In this document: piece after piece, positions 43,083-51,087 of the stretch
Numbering within the stretch: position 1 is the stretch's first letter
How the letters are laid out: every line of letters starts with the position of its first letter
From: Streptomyces collinus
GTDB taxonomy: Bacteria > Actinomycetota > Actinomycetes > Streptomycetales > Streptomycetaceae
Length of the DNA: 64,000 bases
NCBI RefSeq assembly: GCF_031348265.1
Contig: NZ_CP133771.1
Span: 6,758,001 to 6,822,000, forward strand
Direction: 5' to 3'
The notes under the pieces: generated by a model
Seen by the model: the letters and a program-made list of their open reading frames with translations, nothing else
Databases searched by the model: none
What the model was told of the DNA's origin: nothing
Position numbers and translations under genes: made by a program

Positions 43083-43135
43083 GCCGCCTGCGCCCACCTG
43101 TGCCGCCCTAGGCGGCACAGGTGGGCGCAGGCGGC
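43083..43135. terminator. 53-nt perfect hairpin between convergent genes
   Basis: Perfect 25-bp arms around a 3-nt loop CTA: the left arm begins GCCGCCTGCGCCCACC and the right arm is its exact complement, ending GGGCGCAGGCGGC. It lies between the permease gene (rightward) and the NYN/PIN-like gene (leftward) and is suited to stop transcription from both sides. Confidence 0.9.
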
Positions 43136-43190
43136 ACCCCGTGCCGCCTGTCTCTGGACCCACCCGCGCCTCAGCGGCAACGCCGAGCAC

Positions 43191-43562
43191 CTACGGACGG
43201 ACAGACCGCGGCCCCGCAACCTCCGCCCCCAGCTCCCCGACCCGCCTCCGCAGCTCCCGGTCCGCCGTGATCACCAGGACGGAGCGGTCGCCGGCCGACG
43301 CGACCACCTCGACGATGTGATCGTCTCCACTGCCCGGCGCCGCGGACACCTGCACCCCCGGCACGGACTCCACTCCCCGCGCCGCACCCTCCACCACCAG
43401 GACGATCTCCACCGGGCCGGAGACGGCGGGGACCCCCTCCGACGCCAACCGGTCGCGCAGCCGTTCCGCCGCACCCCGGCGGTCCCGCCACCAGCCGTCC
43501 GGCACCGACCCGACGACGTTCGCCGCGTCGACGACGACCAGGACAGGCGAGTTGGCGTTCAT
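43191..43562 (-). CDS. NYN/PIN-like domain protein
   Basis: The 123-residue protein starts at the ATG at 43562. It shows the layout of a PIN/NYN nuclease fold: VLVVVDAANVVGS with an Asp-Ala-Asn motif in the first strand, GWWRDRRGAAERLRDRL, a central VEIVLVVEG strand, the acidic GSGDDHIVEVV motif and the terminal VLVITADRELRRRVGELG. Acidic residues D12, D80, D81 and D101 could form the metal site. NYN proteins are usually RNases or tRNA-related nucleases. It has no signal peptide and stands alone, divergent from the propeller-like gene 81 nt away. The fold is probable; the substrate is unknown. Confidence 0.78.
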   Translation of the reverse strand: MNANSPVLVVVDAANVVGSVPDGWWRDRRGAAERLRDRLASEGVPAVSGPVEIVLVVEGAARGVESVPGVQVSAAPGSGDDHIVEVVASAGDRSVLVITADRELRRRVGELGAEVAGPRSVRP

Positions 43563-43643
43563 GTGGCCAGGGTCGCACGGCAGATGGCCGCATGGCCGGG
43601 CCGGGCGGCGCGCCGGGCCCCGCCGTCCGCATAAAGTGAACAG

Positions 43644-44663
43644 GTGAACGGCGACTGGCTCATCCGCGGCCGCGACGGCCGCCTCACCGTCTACCTGCCC
43701 TCCGGCGACGCCGTCCTGTGCCGTGCGGAACGCGGCCCCGCCGGCCCCTGGGAGGACGCCCCACGCACCGTCGGCGGCAGCCAGAAGCTGCACCCGGGAG
43801 CGGCGGTCGGCCAGGGCCGGGACGGGTACGCGCACCTGGCCGCCTGGCGGCCCACCGTGCCCGGGGAGTCGGGGCTCGTGCACTCCACGCACTTCCGGCC
43901 CGGCCTCGCGGCCCTGGACTGGGTCCCGATCGGGCACCCGGACCAGAAGGGCGACCGGACGGGCCCGCCGGCCGTCGCCGTCGACGGCGCGGGGCGCGGC
44001 TACATCTTCGTCCGGAACGCGAACGGCGGGGTGAGCCTGCGCAACCAGAAGGTCAAGGGCGGCTGGAGCTCCTGGCAGAACCTCGAAGGGCACGACGTCG
44101 AGGGCGAGTTGGCCGCCGTGGCGGGGGAGTCGGGGCTGGTGGAGCTGTACGCCGCCGTCCCCGGCGGAATCCTGCACTGGCGGCAGGAGGGGGACGGGAA
44201 GAGGCCGGTGCGGACCGAGGGCGTCGACGCACCCGTGCGCCCGGGGACCCTGCGCGCGCTCGCCACGTCCGCCGAGCACACCACCCTCTTCTTCACCGAC
44301 ACCTCGGGCGACCTGTGCGCCTGGCGCCCCGGCGAGAAGCCGGCGACCCTCCTCACGTCCGCCGGCCCCGGCCCGGTCTCCGCCGTACGGTGTGAGATCG
44401 AGGGGCACGACTGCACCGTGCTGGCGCAGCGGTCGGCGAGCGGCCGGGTCGCCTTCGCCGCGTATCCCACCGAGCAGGAGTCCGCCGGTGCCTGGTGGAC
44501 CGAGTCCGGGCCCGGGCTGCCCGCGGACGCCGTGGTGTCGGTGGCGCTCGACGAGCACGGGGAGGTCGTCGCGGCCTCCCAGTCGCCCTCGACGGGCACC
44601 GTGCTGCTCACCCGGCGCAAGGACGAGCCGGGGCTCGCGCTGGAGGCCTGGCGGGAGATCTGA
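43644..44663 (+). CDS. Conserved hypothetical protein with propeller-like repeats
   Basis: The 339-residue protein starts at a GTG (43644). There is no signal peptide or membrane segment. About five to seven blade-like units can be seen, with recurring patterns of Gly-Arg-Gly-Tyr and Trp-rich strands: GRDGYAHLAAWRP, GRGYIFVRNANGGVSLRNQ, GGWSSWQNLEG, AAVPGGILHWRQEG, SGDLCAWRPGEKP and SGRVAFAAYP. This resembles sugar-binding or regulatory beta-propellers of the PLL/tachylectin type. I do not recognise a characterised family. It is divergent from the NYN/PIN-like gene. The repeat reading is visual and no function is proposed beyond possible ligand binding. Confidence 0.7.
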   Translation: MNGDWLIRGRDGRLTVYLPSGDAVLCRAERGPAGPWEDAPRTVGGSQKLHPGAAVGQGRDGYAHLAAWRPTVPGESGLVHSTHFRPGLAALDWVPIGHPDQKGDRTGPPAVAVDGAGRGYIFVRNANGGVSLRNQKVKGGWSSWQNLEGHDVEGELAAVAGESGLVELYAAVPGGILHWRQEGDGKRPVRTEGVDAPVRPGTLRALATSAEHTTLFFTDTSGDLCAWRPGEKPATLLTSAGPGPVSAVRCEIEGHDCTVLAQRSASGRVAFAAYPTEQESAGAWWTESGPGLPADAVVSVALDEHGEVVAASQSPSTGTVLLTRRKDEPGLALEAWREI

Positions 44664-44892
44664 CACCCGTCAGAGGCGGAACCGATCACTTACTTTTGAG
44701 GCTCTTGACGCACCAGACACACGAGGTGCGGCAGGGGTTGTACAGATGTGTGCGTGACAAGGCGCACCTCGGGTGAACGTGGTCAAAAAGTGAAGGTCTT
44801 GTTAACCTCCTCGGACTTGTTCGAATTTGCTCGGGGGGCCGGTTGCTACTGCGTCTGGCCGACGCCGTGGCAACGGGGTTGGGGATGAATTC

Positions 44893-46164
44893 GTGAGCAG
44901 ATCCTCCACGGTGGATCTTGTCGTTGTCGGACTCGGTTACGTGGGGCTGCCGTTGGCCAGGTCCGCCGCCGCCGCGGGCCTGAAGGTGGTCGGTCTCGAC
45001 CGCAGCAGACGAGTGGTCGAGGGACTGAACGCCGGCCGTTCGCACGTCGACGACATCTCCGACGCCGAAGTTCGCGCCATGCTGGAGCAGGGCTTCGAGG
45101 CCGTCGACCGGGCCGACGTGATCGCCGGTGCCGCCGCGGTCGTGGTGTGCGTTCCCACGCCGCTCACCGAGCACGGAGCCCCGGACCTCGGCGCGGTGCA
45201 CGCCGCCGTCGACGACATCGCCGCCCACCTCACCGCCGGAACGCTCGTGGTCCTGGAGTCCACGACCTACCCGGGCACGACCGACGAGGTGGTCCGGCCG
45301 CGTCTGGAGGCCGGGGGCCTGCGCGTCGGCATCGACTTCCACCTCGCCTTCTCCCCGGAGCGCATCGACCCGGGCAACCCCTCCTTCGGCCTGGAGAACA
45401 CCCCCAAGGTCGTCGGCGGCATCACGGCCGACTGCACCAAGGCCGCCCGCGCCCTCTACGAGCGTTTCGTGAACCGGGTCGTCGAGGCCAAGGGCACCCG
45501 CGAGGCCGAGATGGCCAAGCTGCTGGAGAACACCTACCGGCACGTCAACATCGCCCTCGTCAACGAGATGTCGATGTTCTGCCGCGAGATCGGCGTCGAC
45601 CTGTGGGACGCCATCCGGTGTGCTTCCACGAAGCCGTTCGGGTTCGCGCCCTTCCACCCCGGCCCCGGCGTCGGCGGGCACTGCATTCCGATCGACCCCA
45701 ACTACCTGTCGTACAAGGTGCGTTCGCTGGGCATCCCGTTCCGGTTCGTGGAGCTGGCGCAGGAGATCAACCAGCGCATGCCCGTGCACGTGGTGAACCG
45801 CGCCGCCGATCTGCTCAACGACCAGGGCAAGGCCGTGCGCGGCTCCCGGGTCCTGCTGCTCGGCGTGACCTACAAGCCGGACATCTCCGACCAGCGCGAG
45901 AGCCCGGCCCTGGCCGTCGCGGAGAACCTCCTCGCGCGCGGTGCCGAGCTCGTCTACTTCGACCCGCGCGTCGAGGACTGGCAGGTCGCCGGTGCGCCCG
46001 TCGAGCGGGCCGGTGACTACCTCGCCGCCGCCGAGGCCGCCGACCTGACGATCCTGCTCCAGCCGCACCGCGAGATCGACCTCGACGAACTGGCCGACCA
46101 CGCCCGGGCGTTGTTCGACACCCGGGGCAAATCCGCCGACCACCCGCGGGTGGTCAAGCTGTGA
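44893..46164 (+). CDS. Nucleotide-sugar dehydrogenase (UDP-glucose/UDP-HexNAc 6-dehydrogenase family)
   Basis: The 423-residue enzyme starts at the GTG at 44893, after GGGG 8 nt upstream. The NAD domain begins VDLVVVGLGYVGLPLA. ESTTYPGTTDEVVRPRL, LAFSPERIDPGN, the Lys/Asn motif LLENTYRHVNIALVNE and the catalytic Cys264 in GPGVGGHCIPIDP follow. The C-terminal domain has GVTYKPDISDQRESPA. These enzymes oxidise C6 of UDP-sugars to uronic acids. The HCIPIDPNYLSYK and ARALYERFV features lean to the WecC/UDP-HexNAc branch, though UDP-glucose is possible. It overlaps the GT2 synthase gene by 4 nt (GTGA), so the uronate is probably made for that polymerase. Confidence 0.93.
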   Translation: MSRSSTVDLVVVGLGYVGLPLARSAAAAGLKVVGLDRSRRVVEGLNAGRSHVDDISDAEVRAMLEQGFEAVDRADVIAGAAAVVVCVPTPLTEHGAPDLGAVHAAVDDIAAHLTAGTLVVLESTTYPGTTDEVVRPRLEAGGLRVGIDFHLAFSPERIDPGNPSFGLENTPKVVGGITADCTKAARALYERFVNRVVEAKGTREAEMAKLLENTYRHVNIALVNEMSMFCREIGVDLWDAIRCASTKPFGFAPFHPGPGVGGHCIPIDPNYLSYKVRSLGIPFRFVELAQEINQRMPVHVVNRAADLLNDQGKAVRGSRVLLLGVTYKPDISDQRESPALAVAENLLARGAELVYFDPRVEDWQVAGAPVERAGDYLAAAEAADLTILLQPHREIDLDELADHARALFDTRGKSADHPRVVKL

Positions 46165-47924
46165 CCACCGACGATACGTACATACCGGGGGCCGTCGATT
46201 CCGGTGGGCGCCGAGCGCACCGGAAGCGGCGGCATCTGAAGGTCTCGTACTTCGTCTTCCTGGGCCTCGCCGCGCTGATCGCCACCCGGCTCGATGCCGG
46301 TTCCCTGCACCTGTACTCGATGGGTGCCATGGGCCTGCTGGCCCTGAAGATGTTCGGCGCCCTCTTCTACCGTCCGGCCAAGGCCGGGCGGGAGGAGCTG
46401 GAGTACCTGGAGAACGCCTGGGTCACCGCGGTCATCCCGATCTACAACGAGGACCCGGTGATGTTCGAGCAGGGCATGCGCAGCCTCCTCGCGCAGAGCC
46501 GCCTGCCGAACGAGATCCACATCATCGACGACGCCAGCGCCAACGACTCCGGCATCAGGGCCGCCAAGAAGATGCGCCGCGAGTTCGAGGCCAAGGGCGT
46601 CAAGTACACCGTCAGCGTCCAGCCCGAGAACAAGGGCAAGCGCGAGGCGCTGGCGCTGGGCTTCGAGGCCGCGCCGTACTCCGACATCTTCCTGTGCGTC
46701 GACTCGGACACCGTGCTGTCCCGGGACACCGTGCGCGAGCTGCTGCTGCCGCTGGCCGACGAGAAGATCATGGCCTCCACCGGCATGGTCCTCGCGCTCA
46801 ACCACGACAGCAACATCTTCACCCGCCTCCAGGACCTGCGCTACGGCAACTCGTTCCTCTTCGAGCGGGCCGCCTACTCGCGGCTGAAGTCGGTGCTGTG
46901 CTGCTGCGGCGCACTCTCCGCGTACCGCGGCACGCTGGTGCGCAAGTACCTGCCGGACTTCCTCAACCAGCAGTTCCTGGGCAAGCCGGCCGTCTTCGGC
47001 GACGACCGCCGCATGACCAACTACTGTCTGATGGAAGGCCAGGTCGTCTTCCAGGAGACGGCCGTCGGCTACACGGCCGTCCCCGAGAAGCTGCCGCACT
47101 TCCTGCGCCAGCAGGTCCGCTGGAACAAGTCCTTCTTCCGCGAGTCGCTGTGGGCGTTCAGGCACCAGAAGAAGTACCGGCCGGCCTTCTGGCTGACCTG
47201 CATGGAGCTCGCGCTGTGGCTGGTCTTCGGCTCGGCGATGTTCTACTCGATGGTCATCCTGCCCATCATCAAGCCCGCGCAGTTCGTCAACCACATCGGC
47301 GACTACCTGGTCTTCATGGTCCTGATGGGCTACCTGCGCAATGTGCGCTACCTCGACTTCCCGCGCCGCGGCATGGGCTTCGTCAAGCGTTTCGGCATGT
47401 TCCTGCTCGCGCCGATCTACGGCGTGATCCAGCTGACCCTGCTGACCCCGCTGCGCTTCTACGCCCTGTTCACCCTCCACAAGGGCAGTTGGGGCACCCG
47501 CCAGGGCGGCGTCGAGGTGTCCGTGGCCGGGGACCACGAGAGCGATGTGACGGAGATCTTCGAGGAAGAGGACCCGTACTCCGACAAGAAGGTCACCGAG
47601 ACGCTCCAGCTGATGCGTCTGGAGGGTGTGGCGCTGCGCACCCGGCCCCGCCCGGCGGGCGGCATCCCCTCCCAGCCGCAGCCGATCCCCGGCTACCACG
47701 AGGAGCAGCACGCGGCCGTCCCGCAGCAGCGCGTCAGCTGGGGGTCACCGGAACCGGCCGGCCAGCAGCAGTGGCAGGGCGGGCACCCCGGCCACCACGA
47801 CCCGTACCAGCAGCAGTACCCGGGGCAGGGCCACGTCCCGCAGCAGGGCGGGTATCCGCCGCAGGACCCGTCGTGGCAGCAGGGGCAGGGCCAGGGCGGC
47901 GGCTACGGGCAGGGCGGCTGGTAG
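46161..47924 (+). CDS. Membrane GT2 polysaccharide synthase, hyaluronan-synthase-like
   Basis: The 587-residue processive glycosyltransferase has N-terminal membrane helices (VSYFVFLGLAALIATRL, SMGAMGLLALKMFG), then a GT-A catalytic domain. VIPIYNEDP, IDDAS, D181-S-D183 (UDP/metal), GDD at 280-282 and the processivity motif QQVRW (317-321) are all present. Four C-terminal membrane helices follow. The last ~100 residues are Gln/Pro/Gly-rich (YQQQYPGQGHVPQQGGYP), probably disordered and cytoplasmic. The architecture is that of hyaluronan and related synthases, which polymerise and extrude in one protein. The immediately upstream dehydrogenase provides a uronic acid donor. The product is probably a uronate-containing exopolysaccharide; identity is inferred. 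Confidence 0.92.
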   Translation: MTTDDTYIPGAVDSGGRRAHRKRRHLKVSYFVFLGLAALIATRLDAGSLHLYSMGAMGLLALKMFGALFYRPAKAGREELEYLENAWVTAVIPIYNEDPVMFEQGMRSLLAQSRLPNEIHIIDDASANDSGIRAAKKMRREFEAKGVKYTVSVQPENKGKREALALGFEAAPYSDIFLCVDSDTVLSRDTVRELLLPLADEKIMASTGMVLALNHDSNIFTRLQDLRYGNSFLFERAAYSRLKSVLCCCGALSAYRGTLVRKYLPDFLNQQFLGKPAVFGDDRRMTNYCLMEGQVVFQETAVGYTAVPEKLPHFLRQQVRWNKSFFRESLWAFRHQKKYRPAFWLTCMELALWLVFGSAMFYSMVILPIIKPAQFVNHIGDYLVFMVLMGYLRNVRYLDFPRRGMGFVKRFGMFLLAPIYGVIQLTLLTPLRFYALFTLHKGSWGTRQGGVEVSVAGDHESDVTEIFEEEDPYSDKKVTETLQLMRLEGVALRTRPRPAGGIPSQPQPIPGYHEEQHAAVPQQRVSWGSPEPAGQQQWQGGHPGHHDPYQQQYPGQGHVPQQGGYPPQDPSWQQGQGQGGGYGQGGW

Positions 47925-47940
47925 AGCCGCGGAGGAACGA

Positions 47941-47972
47941 AGAGAGGGGCGGCCGGGGGGCCGCCCCTCTCT
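47941..47972. terminator. Terminator hairpin after the GT2 gene
   Basis: Perfect 14-bp arms AGAGAGGGGCGGCC and GGCCGCCCCTCTCT enclose GGGG, 16 nt beyond the GT2 stop. It lies between convergent genes and may serve both. Confidence 0.88.
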
Positions 47973-48001
47973 TGTGCGTCCGGGCGCTGGGCGTGCGGGC
48001 C

Positions 48002-49489
48002 TCAGGTGTAGGAGGCCATGGCCTCCTCGACCGTCAGCACCGGGATGTCCCGGTCCTCGATCGCCTTCATCAGCGCCTCCAGGCCCGCGGTGCCGATCTC
48101 GGTGCTCGTCTGGGGAGCGCCGTCGACGACCTTGTGCAGACACAGGATCAGCCAGTCGCCGTTGTTCACGCACCGGTCGAGCTTGCCGCCCGCGCCCGTC
48201 AGCTTCGACAGGGCCGTACCGCCGATGCCCGTGCCGTCGTTGATGCCCGTCAGCGCCTTGAGGCGGTACGGCATCGCCGGGGCGAACGACTCGATGGTCT
48301 CGGAGATGATCGACCGGGCCGTGGTGAAGTGCCGGCTCGCGATCTGGTCGACCGGGACCCCGTCGGAGGTCTTCTGGAACGCGCCGTGCGGATAGGCGAA
48401 GTGCTCGCTGGTGAAGCCGTTGGAGACCAGCCACTCGCGCAGCTTGCGGAAGTCGTCGTCGGCCTGCTCGGCGGTGAGCTTGGGGTAGCTCGCCGTGTGG
48501 ACGGCGTTCGCGTACGAGTGGCCGCCCATCTCCCAGCCGGAGAAGTCCTGCATCGACCGCATCTGGTCGAGGGTCAGGAAACTGCCGGTGCCGATGGCGT
48601 CGGCGATGTTGTAGACCGTGCCGGGGAAGCCGAAGCGGTCCATGACCGGCCGGGCCAGGTCGTGGACCGACTTGTGGGAGTCGTCGAAGGTGATGGAGAC
48701 GACGCCCTTGGGGAAGACCGAGACGGTGTCCGGTATCAGCTCGACGGCCTGGAGCCGGTAGGTCACCGGACCGCCCGCGTTGTCGTACACGGCGAACGAC
48801 ATGTCGGTGAAGCCGGTCTTGGTGGAGGGCTTGCCACTGGCGCCGATGGAGTACGTGCCCGCTGCCGCGTTGACGTCCGCCCACTGGAGGTGGACGGTCA
48901 CCCACTCCCCGGACTGGACGTAGTTCGCCGAGGTCTTGGAGTGGAGGTGGTGCGTCCAGGCGAAGTGGTTCGCGAGGGAGCCGCTGCCCAGGTAGAAGAC
49001 GCACTTGGCCAGGTTCGTCACGTCGTCGACGCGGAAGACAAGACGGATCATCTTGCCCGTCAGGCTCATCGCCGGCAGGCCCGTCTTGCGGACGTAACTC
49101 TGCTTGCCGGTGCCGTTCGTGGTCACCCGGACCGACTGGGTGCCGCGCACGAAGGCGGACTTGTCGTTCGCCTCGGCCGACGCGGTGCCCGCGCCCCCGG
49201 GCGTCCAGCCGTGGCCCGACTGGAACTGCTGGGACCAGCTGGCCCGGCGGTACTTGGGGCGGCGGCCGGAGGGGGCGTAGAGCGGAGGCGTGGTGAGGCC
49301 TCCGATGCCGCCCCCGGCGGCCGGGGCGGCGGCGGGCTGCGCCACCACCTTGCCCAGCCACGCGCCGCCGCCGGCCATGGCGACGCCTCCTGTACCGCCC
49401 ATCAGCAGAGCGGAGCGTCTGCTCACCACCGGTTTGTCCTCCGTTGCCTCGGCAGCGTGCCTGTGGGCGCCGGACCGCCTTTTCCTCAC
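48002..49489 (-). CDS. Tat-exported polysaccharide deacetylase family protein
   Basis: The 495-residue protein starts at the GTG at 49489 with GGGAG 5 nt upstream. A twin-arginine signal (SRRSALLMGGTGG) precedes an Ala/Pro/Gly linker. Residues about 75-235 form a beta-sandwich that resembles a carbohydrate-binding domain (FVRGTQSVRVTT, EWVTVHLQW). Residues about 240-440 form a NodB-type deacetylase: VVSITFDDSHKS with the Asp pair, then EMGGHSYANAVH and FAYPHGAF. The usual second metal-site motif is H-S/T-x-x-H; here it reads H-S-Y-A-N, so one ligand is Asn or shifted. It overlaps the upstream GH16/CBM3 gene by 4 nt. It may act on the polysaccharide made by the facing GT2 synthase, removing N-acetyl groups or only binding. 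Confidence 0.9.
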   Translation of the reverse strand: MRKRRSGAHRHAAEATEDKPVVSRRSALLMGGTGGVAMAGGGAWLGKVVAQPAAAPAAGGGIGGLTTPPLYAPSGRRPKYRRASWSQQFQSGHGWTPGGAGTASAEANDKSAFVRGTQSVRVTTNGTGKQSYVRKTGLPAMSLTGKMIRLVFRVDDVTNLAKCVFYLGSGSLANHFAWTHHLHSKTSANYVQSGEWVTVHLQWADVNAAAGTYSIGASGKPSTKTGFTDMSFAVYDNAGGPVTYRLQAVELIPDTVSVFPKGVVSITFDDSHKSVHDLARPVMDRFGFPGTVYNIADAIGTGSFLTLDQMRSMQDFSGWEMGGHSYANAVHTASYPKLTAEQADDDFRKLREWLVSNGFTSEHFAYPHGAFQKTSDGVPVDQIASRHFTTARSIISETIESFAPAMPYRLKALTGINDGTGIGGTALSKLTGAGGKLDRCVNNGDWLILCLHKVVDGAPQTSTEIGTAGLEALMKAIEDRDIPVLTVEEAMASYT

Positions 49490-50925
49490 CGGGACTCCCG
49501 TACCGTGTCGAAGTAGTTCAGACCCTCGCCGGTGAAGTCCTCGACAGCGGACTGCACTTGCTTCGCCGACAGGGTTTCGTTCGCGTTGTAGTAGAGCCAG
49601 TCCACCTTCATGTCCCAGGCGCGCTCGCCCTTGAACGGCAGATCGATGAACCAGTGGTTGAAGTTCACGGACATGTCCGCGCGCGGGGCGTACTTGCCGT
49701 TGCTGAGGAAGAGCTTCTTGCCGTCGAGCCAGTAGGCGACGACGCCGTCCTTCACCCGGATCAGCACGGTGTGCCAGGAATCGAGGCTCTTGTTGGTGGT
49801 CTTGTAGACCCGGTCGTTGGTCTTGTGGTCGTACCAGGTCACGGTGTCGAGCTTGGGGCCGGGCCGGCCCCAGCCGCCGTTCGGCATGTACTCGTTGTCC
49901 AGCTCGCTGTACTTCGAGCCCTTGCCGCCGATGGTGTAGAAGGTCTGGTTGACGTGGTCGCCGGAGTCCCCGGTGGCCGGCTCGTCGCTGAAGTGGATCC
50001 GGGCCGCGTAGGTGCCGTCGCGGAACTTGCTCGCGGCCGTGCCGAGGCTCGCCTGCTTCGTCCCGGCCTTGGTGCCGTCCGTGCTCGCCCGCAGGTTGAG
50101 CACCTGGCCGTCGGCGTGGGAGCCTTCGGCGGTGGGGAAGCTGACGCCGCTCGCGGACCAGGTGTTCTCGACGCCCGGGCCGCCCTTGCTGGTGCGGACC
50201 AGCCAGCCGTGCTTGAACAGGGCCGGGTCCTTGGGGCCCTGATAGGTGAAGTCGTCGAACAGCACCCCGGCGGGCGGGGCGGGCAGCGGCTCGGGCGCGG
50301 ACTTCGCCGCCGTCTTCTTCTCGTCGCTCGCCTTGGTGCCGTCCGGCTCCTCGCCCCAGGCGAGGACGCCCCGCTTGTAGGCGGTGACGTTCTCCGCCTC
50401 CTTGTAGCTGGTCATCTCCGCGTCGAAGGAGCGGTCGTCGGACTGCTTGAGCTTCTTGTGGTCGGTGCGGAACAGCTGGAGGTCGATGCCCTTGCTGTTG
50501 GCGCCGGGCTCGAGGTCACCCGCGGCGGCCGTGAACCGGACCTCCAGGTAGTGGTCGGCGCTGTCCGTGGGCTTGTCCATCGCGACGATCCGACCGGCGA
50601 CGTTGGAACAGCCGAACACGGCGTTGACACAGTTGAAGGCGTAGGACGCGGAGCCGTCGGCGGTGAACCAGTACCGGAGCGTCACATCGCTCAACGGCAG
50701 TGGCTTGTCGGTGTCGTTGAAGACCTCCAGCGACGGCTTGGCCGCCGTCGCCGTCGCCGGGGTGTCGGTCCGGTAGCGGATTTTCAGCTCGGGCGGATCC
50801 GGGTTCGCGGCCTTCCATACGGGATACAGCGCCGTGCCGCCGGCGGCGACGACCGCCACGAGGAGCAGGAGCCTGATCTTGGGCCAGACCCGGCGTCGGG
50901 GTGTTCGGCGACGAGGGGACGCCAC
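49486..50925 (-). CDS. Membrane-anchored GH16-like glycosidase with CBM3
   Basis: The 479-residue protein starts at the GTG at 50925 with AAGGAG 6 nt upstream. An Arg-rich N-terminus and one hydrophobic helix (IRLLLLVAVVAAGGTALYP) indicate a type II membrane anchor. Residues about 40-165 form a family 3 cellulose-binding module (LKIRYRTDT, SDVTLRYWFTADGS, DHYLEVRFT). A charged linker leads to a GH16-type jelly roll (about 220-479) with the catalytic E341-x-D343-x-E345 motif in YSELDNEYMP. GH16 enzymes cut beta-1,3/1,4 glucans, galactans or related chains. Coupled to a deacetylase gene and facing a UDP-sugar dehydrogenase/GT2 pair, it may trim or release the polysaccharide at the cell surface. 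Confidence 0.88.
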   Translation of the reverse strand: MASPRRRTPRRRVWPKIRLLLLVAVVAAGGTALYPVWKAANPDPPELKIRYRTDTPATATAAKPSLEVFNDTDKPLPLSDVTLRYWFTADGSASYAFNCVNAVFGCSNVAGRIVAMDKPTDSADHYLEVRFTAAAGDLEPGANSKGIDLQLFRTDHKKLKQSDDRSFDAEMTSYKEAENVTAYKRGVLAWGEEPDGTKASDEKKTAAKSAPEPLPAPPAGVLFDDFTYQGPKDPALFKHGWLVRTSKGGPGVENTWSASGVSFPTAEGSHADGQVLNLRASTDGTKAGTKQASLGTAASKFRDGTYAARIHFSDEPATGDSGDHVNQTFYTIGGKGSKYSELDNEYMPNGGWGRPGPKLDTVTWYDHKTNDRVYKTTNKSLDSWHTVLIRVKDGVVAYWLDGKKLFLSNGKYAPRADMSVNFNHWFIDLPFKGERAWDMKVDWLYYNANETLSAKQVQSAVEDFTGEGLNYFDTVRESR

Positions 50926-51087
50926 GCAGGACTCCTTCGAGGACACCCGGCGGTCTGGGGTGGAGACCGTCAGAGTCAGGTAAACAATGGTCGGATTGTG
51001 TGAGGATCCTATCTGTGGCGGCATGCACAAAGGGGGGCGGGTGCACGGATTGTTACCGTACGCCCCACCCCCCTCAGGGGTAACGCG

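Noticed and set aside
44664..44892. Possible riboswitch in the leader of the nucleotide-sugar dehydrogenase gene
   Set aside because: The 229-bp region is AT-richer with a repeated CTTGTT, but I could not fit it to any riboswitch consensus I know, so I leave it as a promoter region only.
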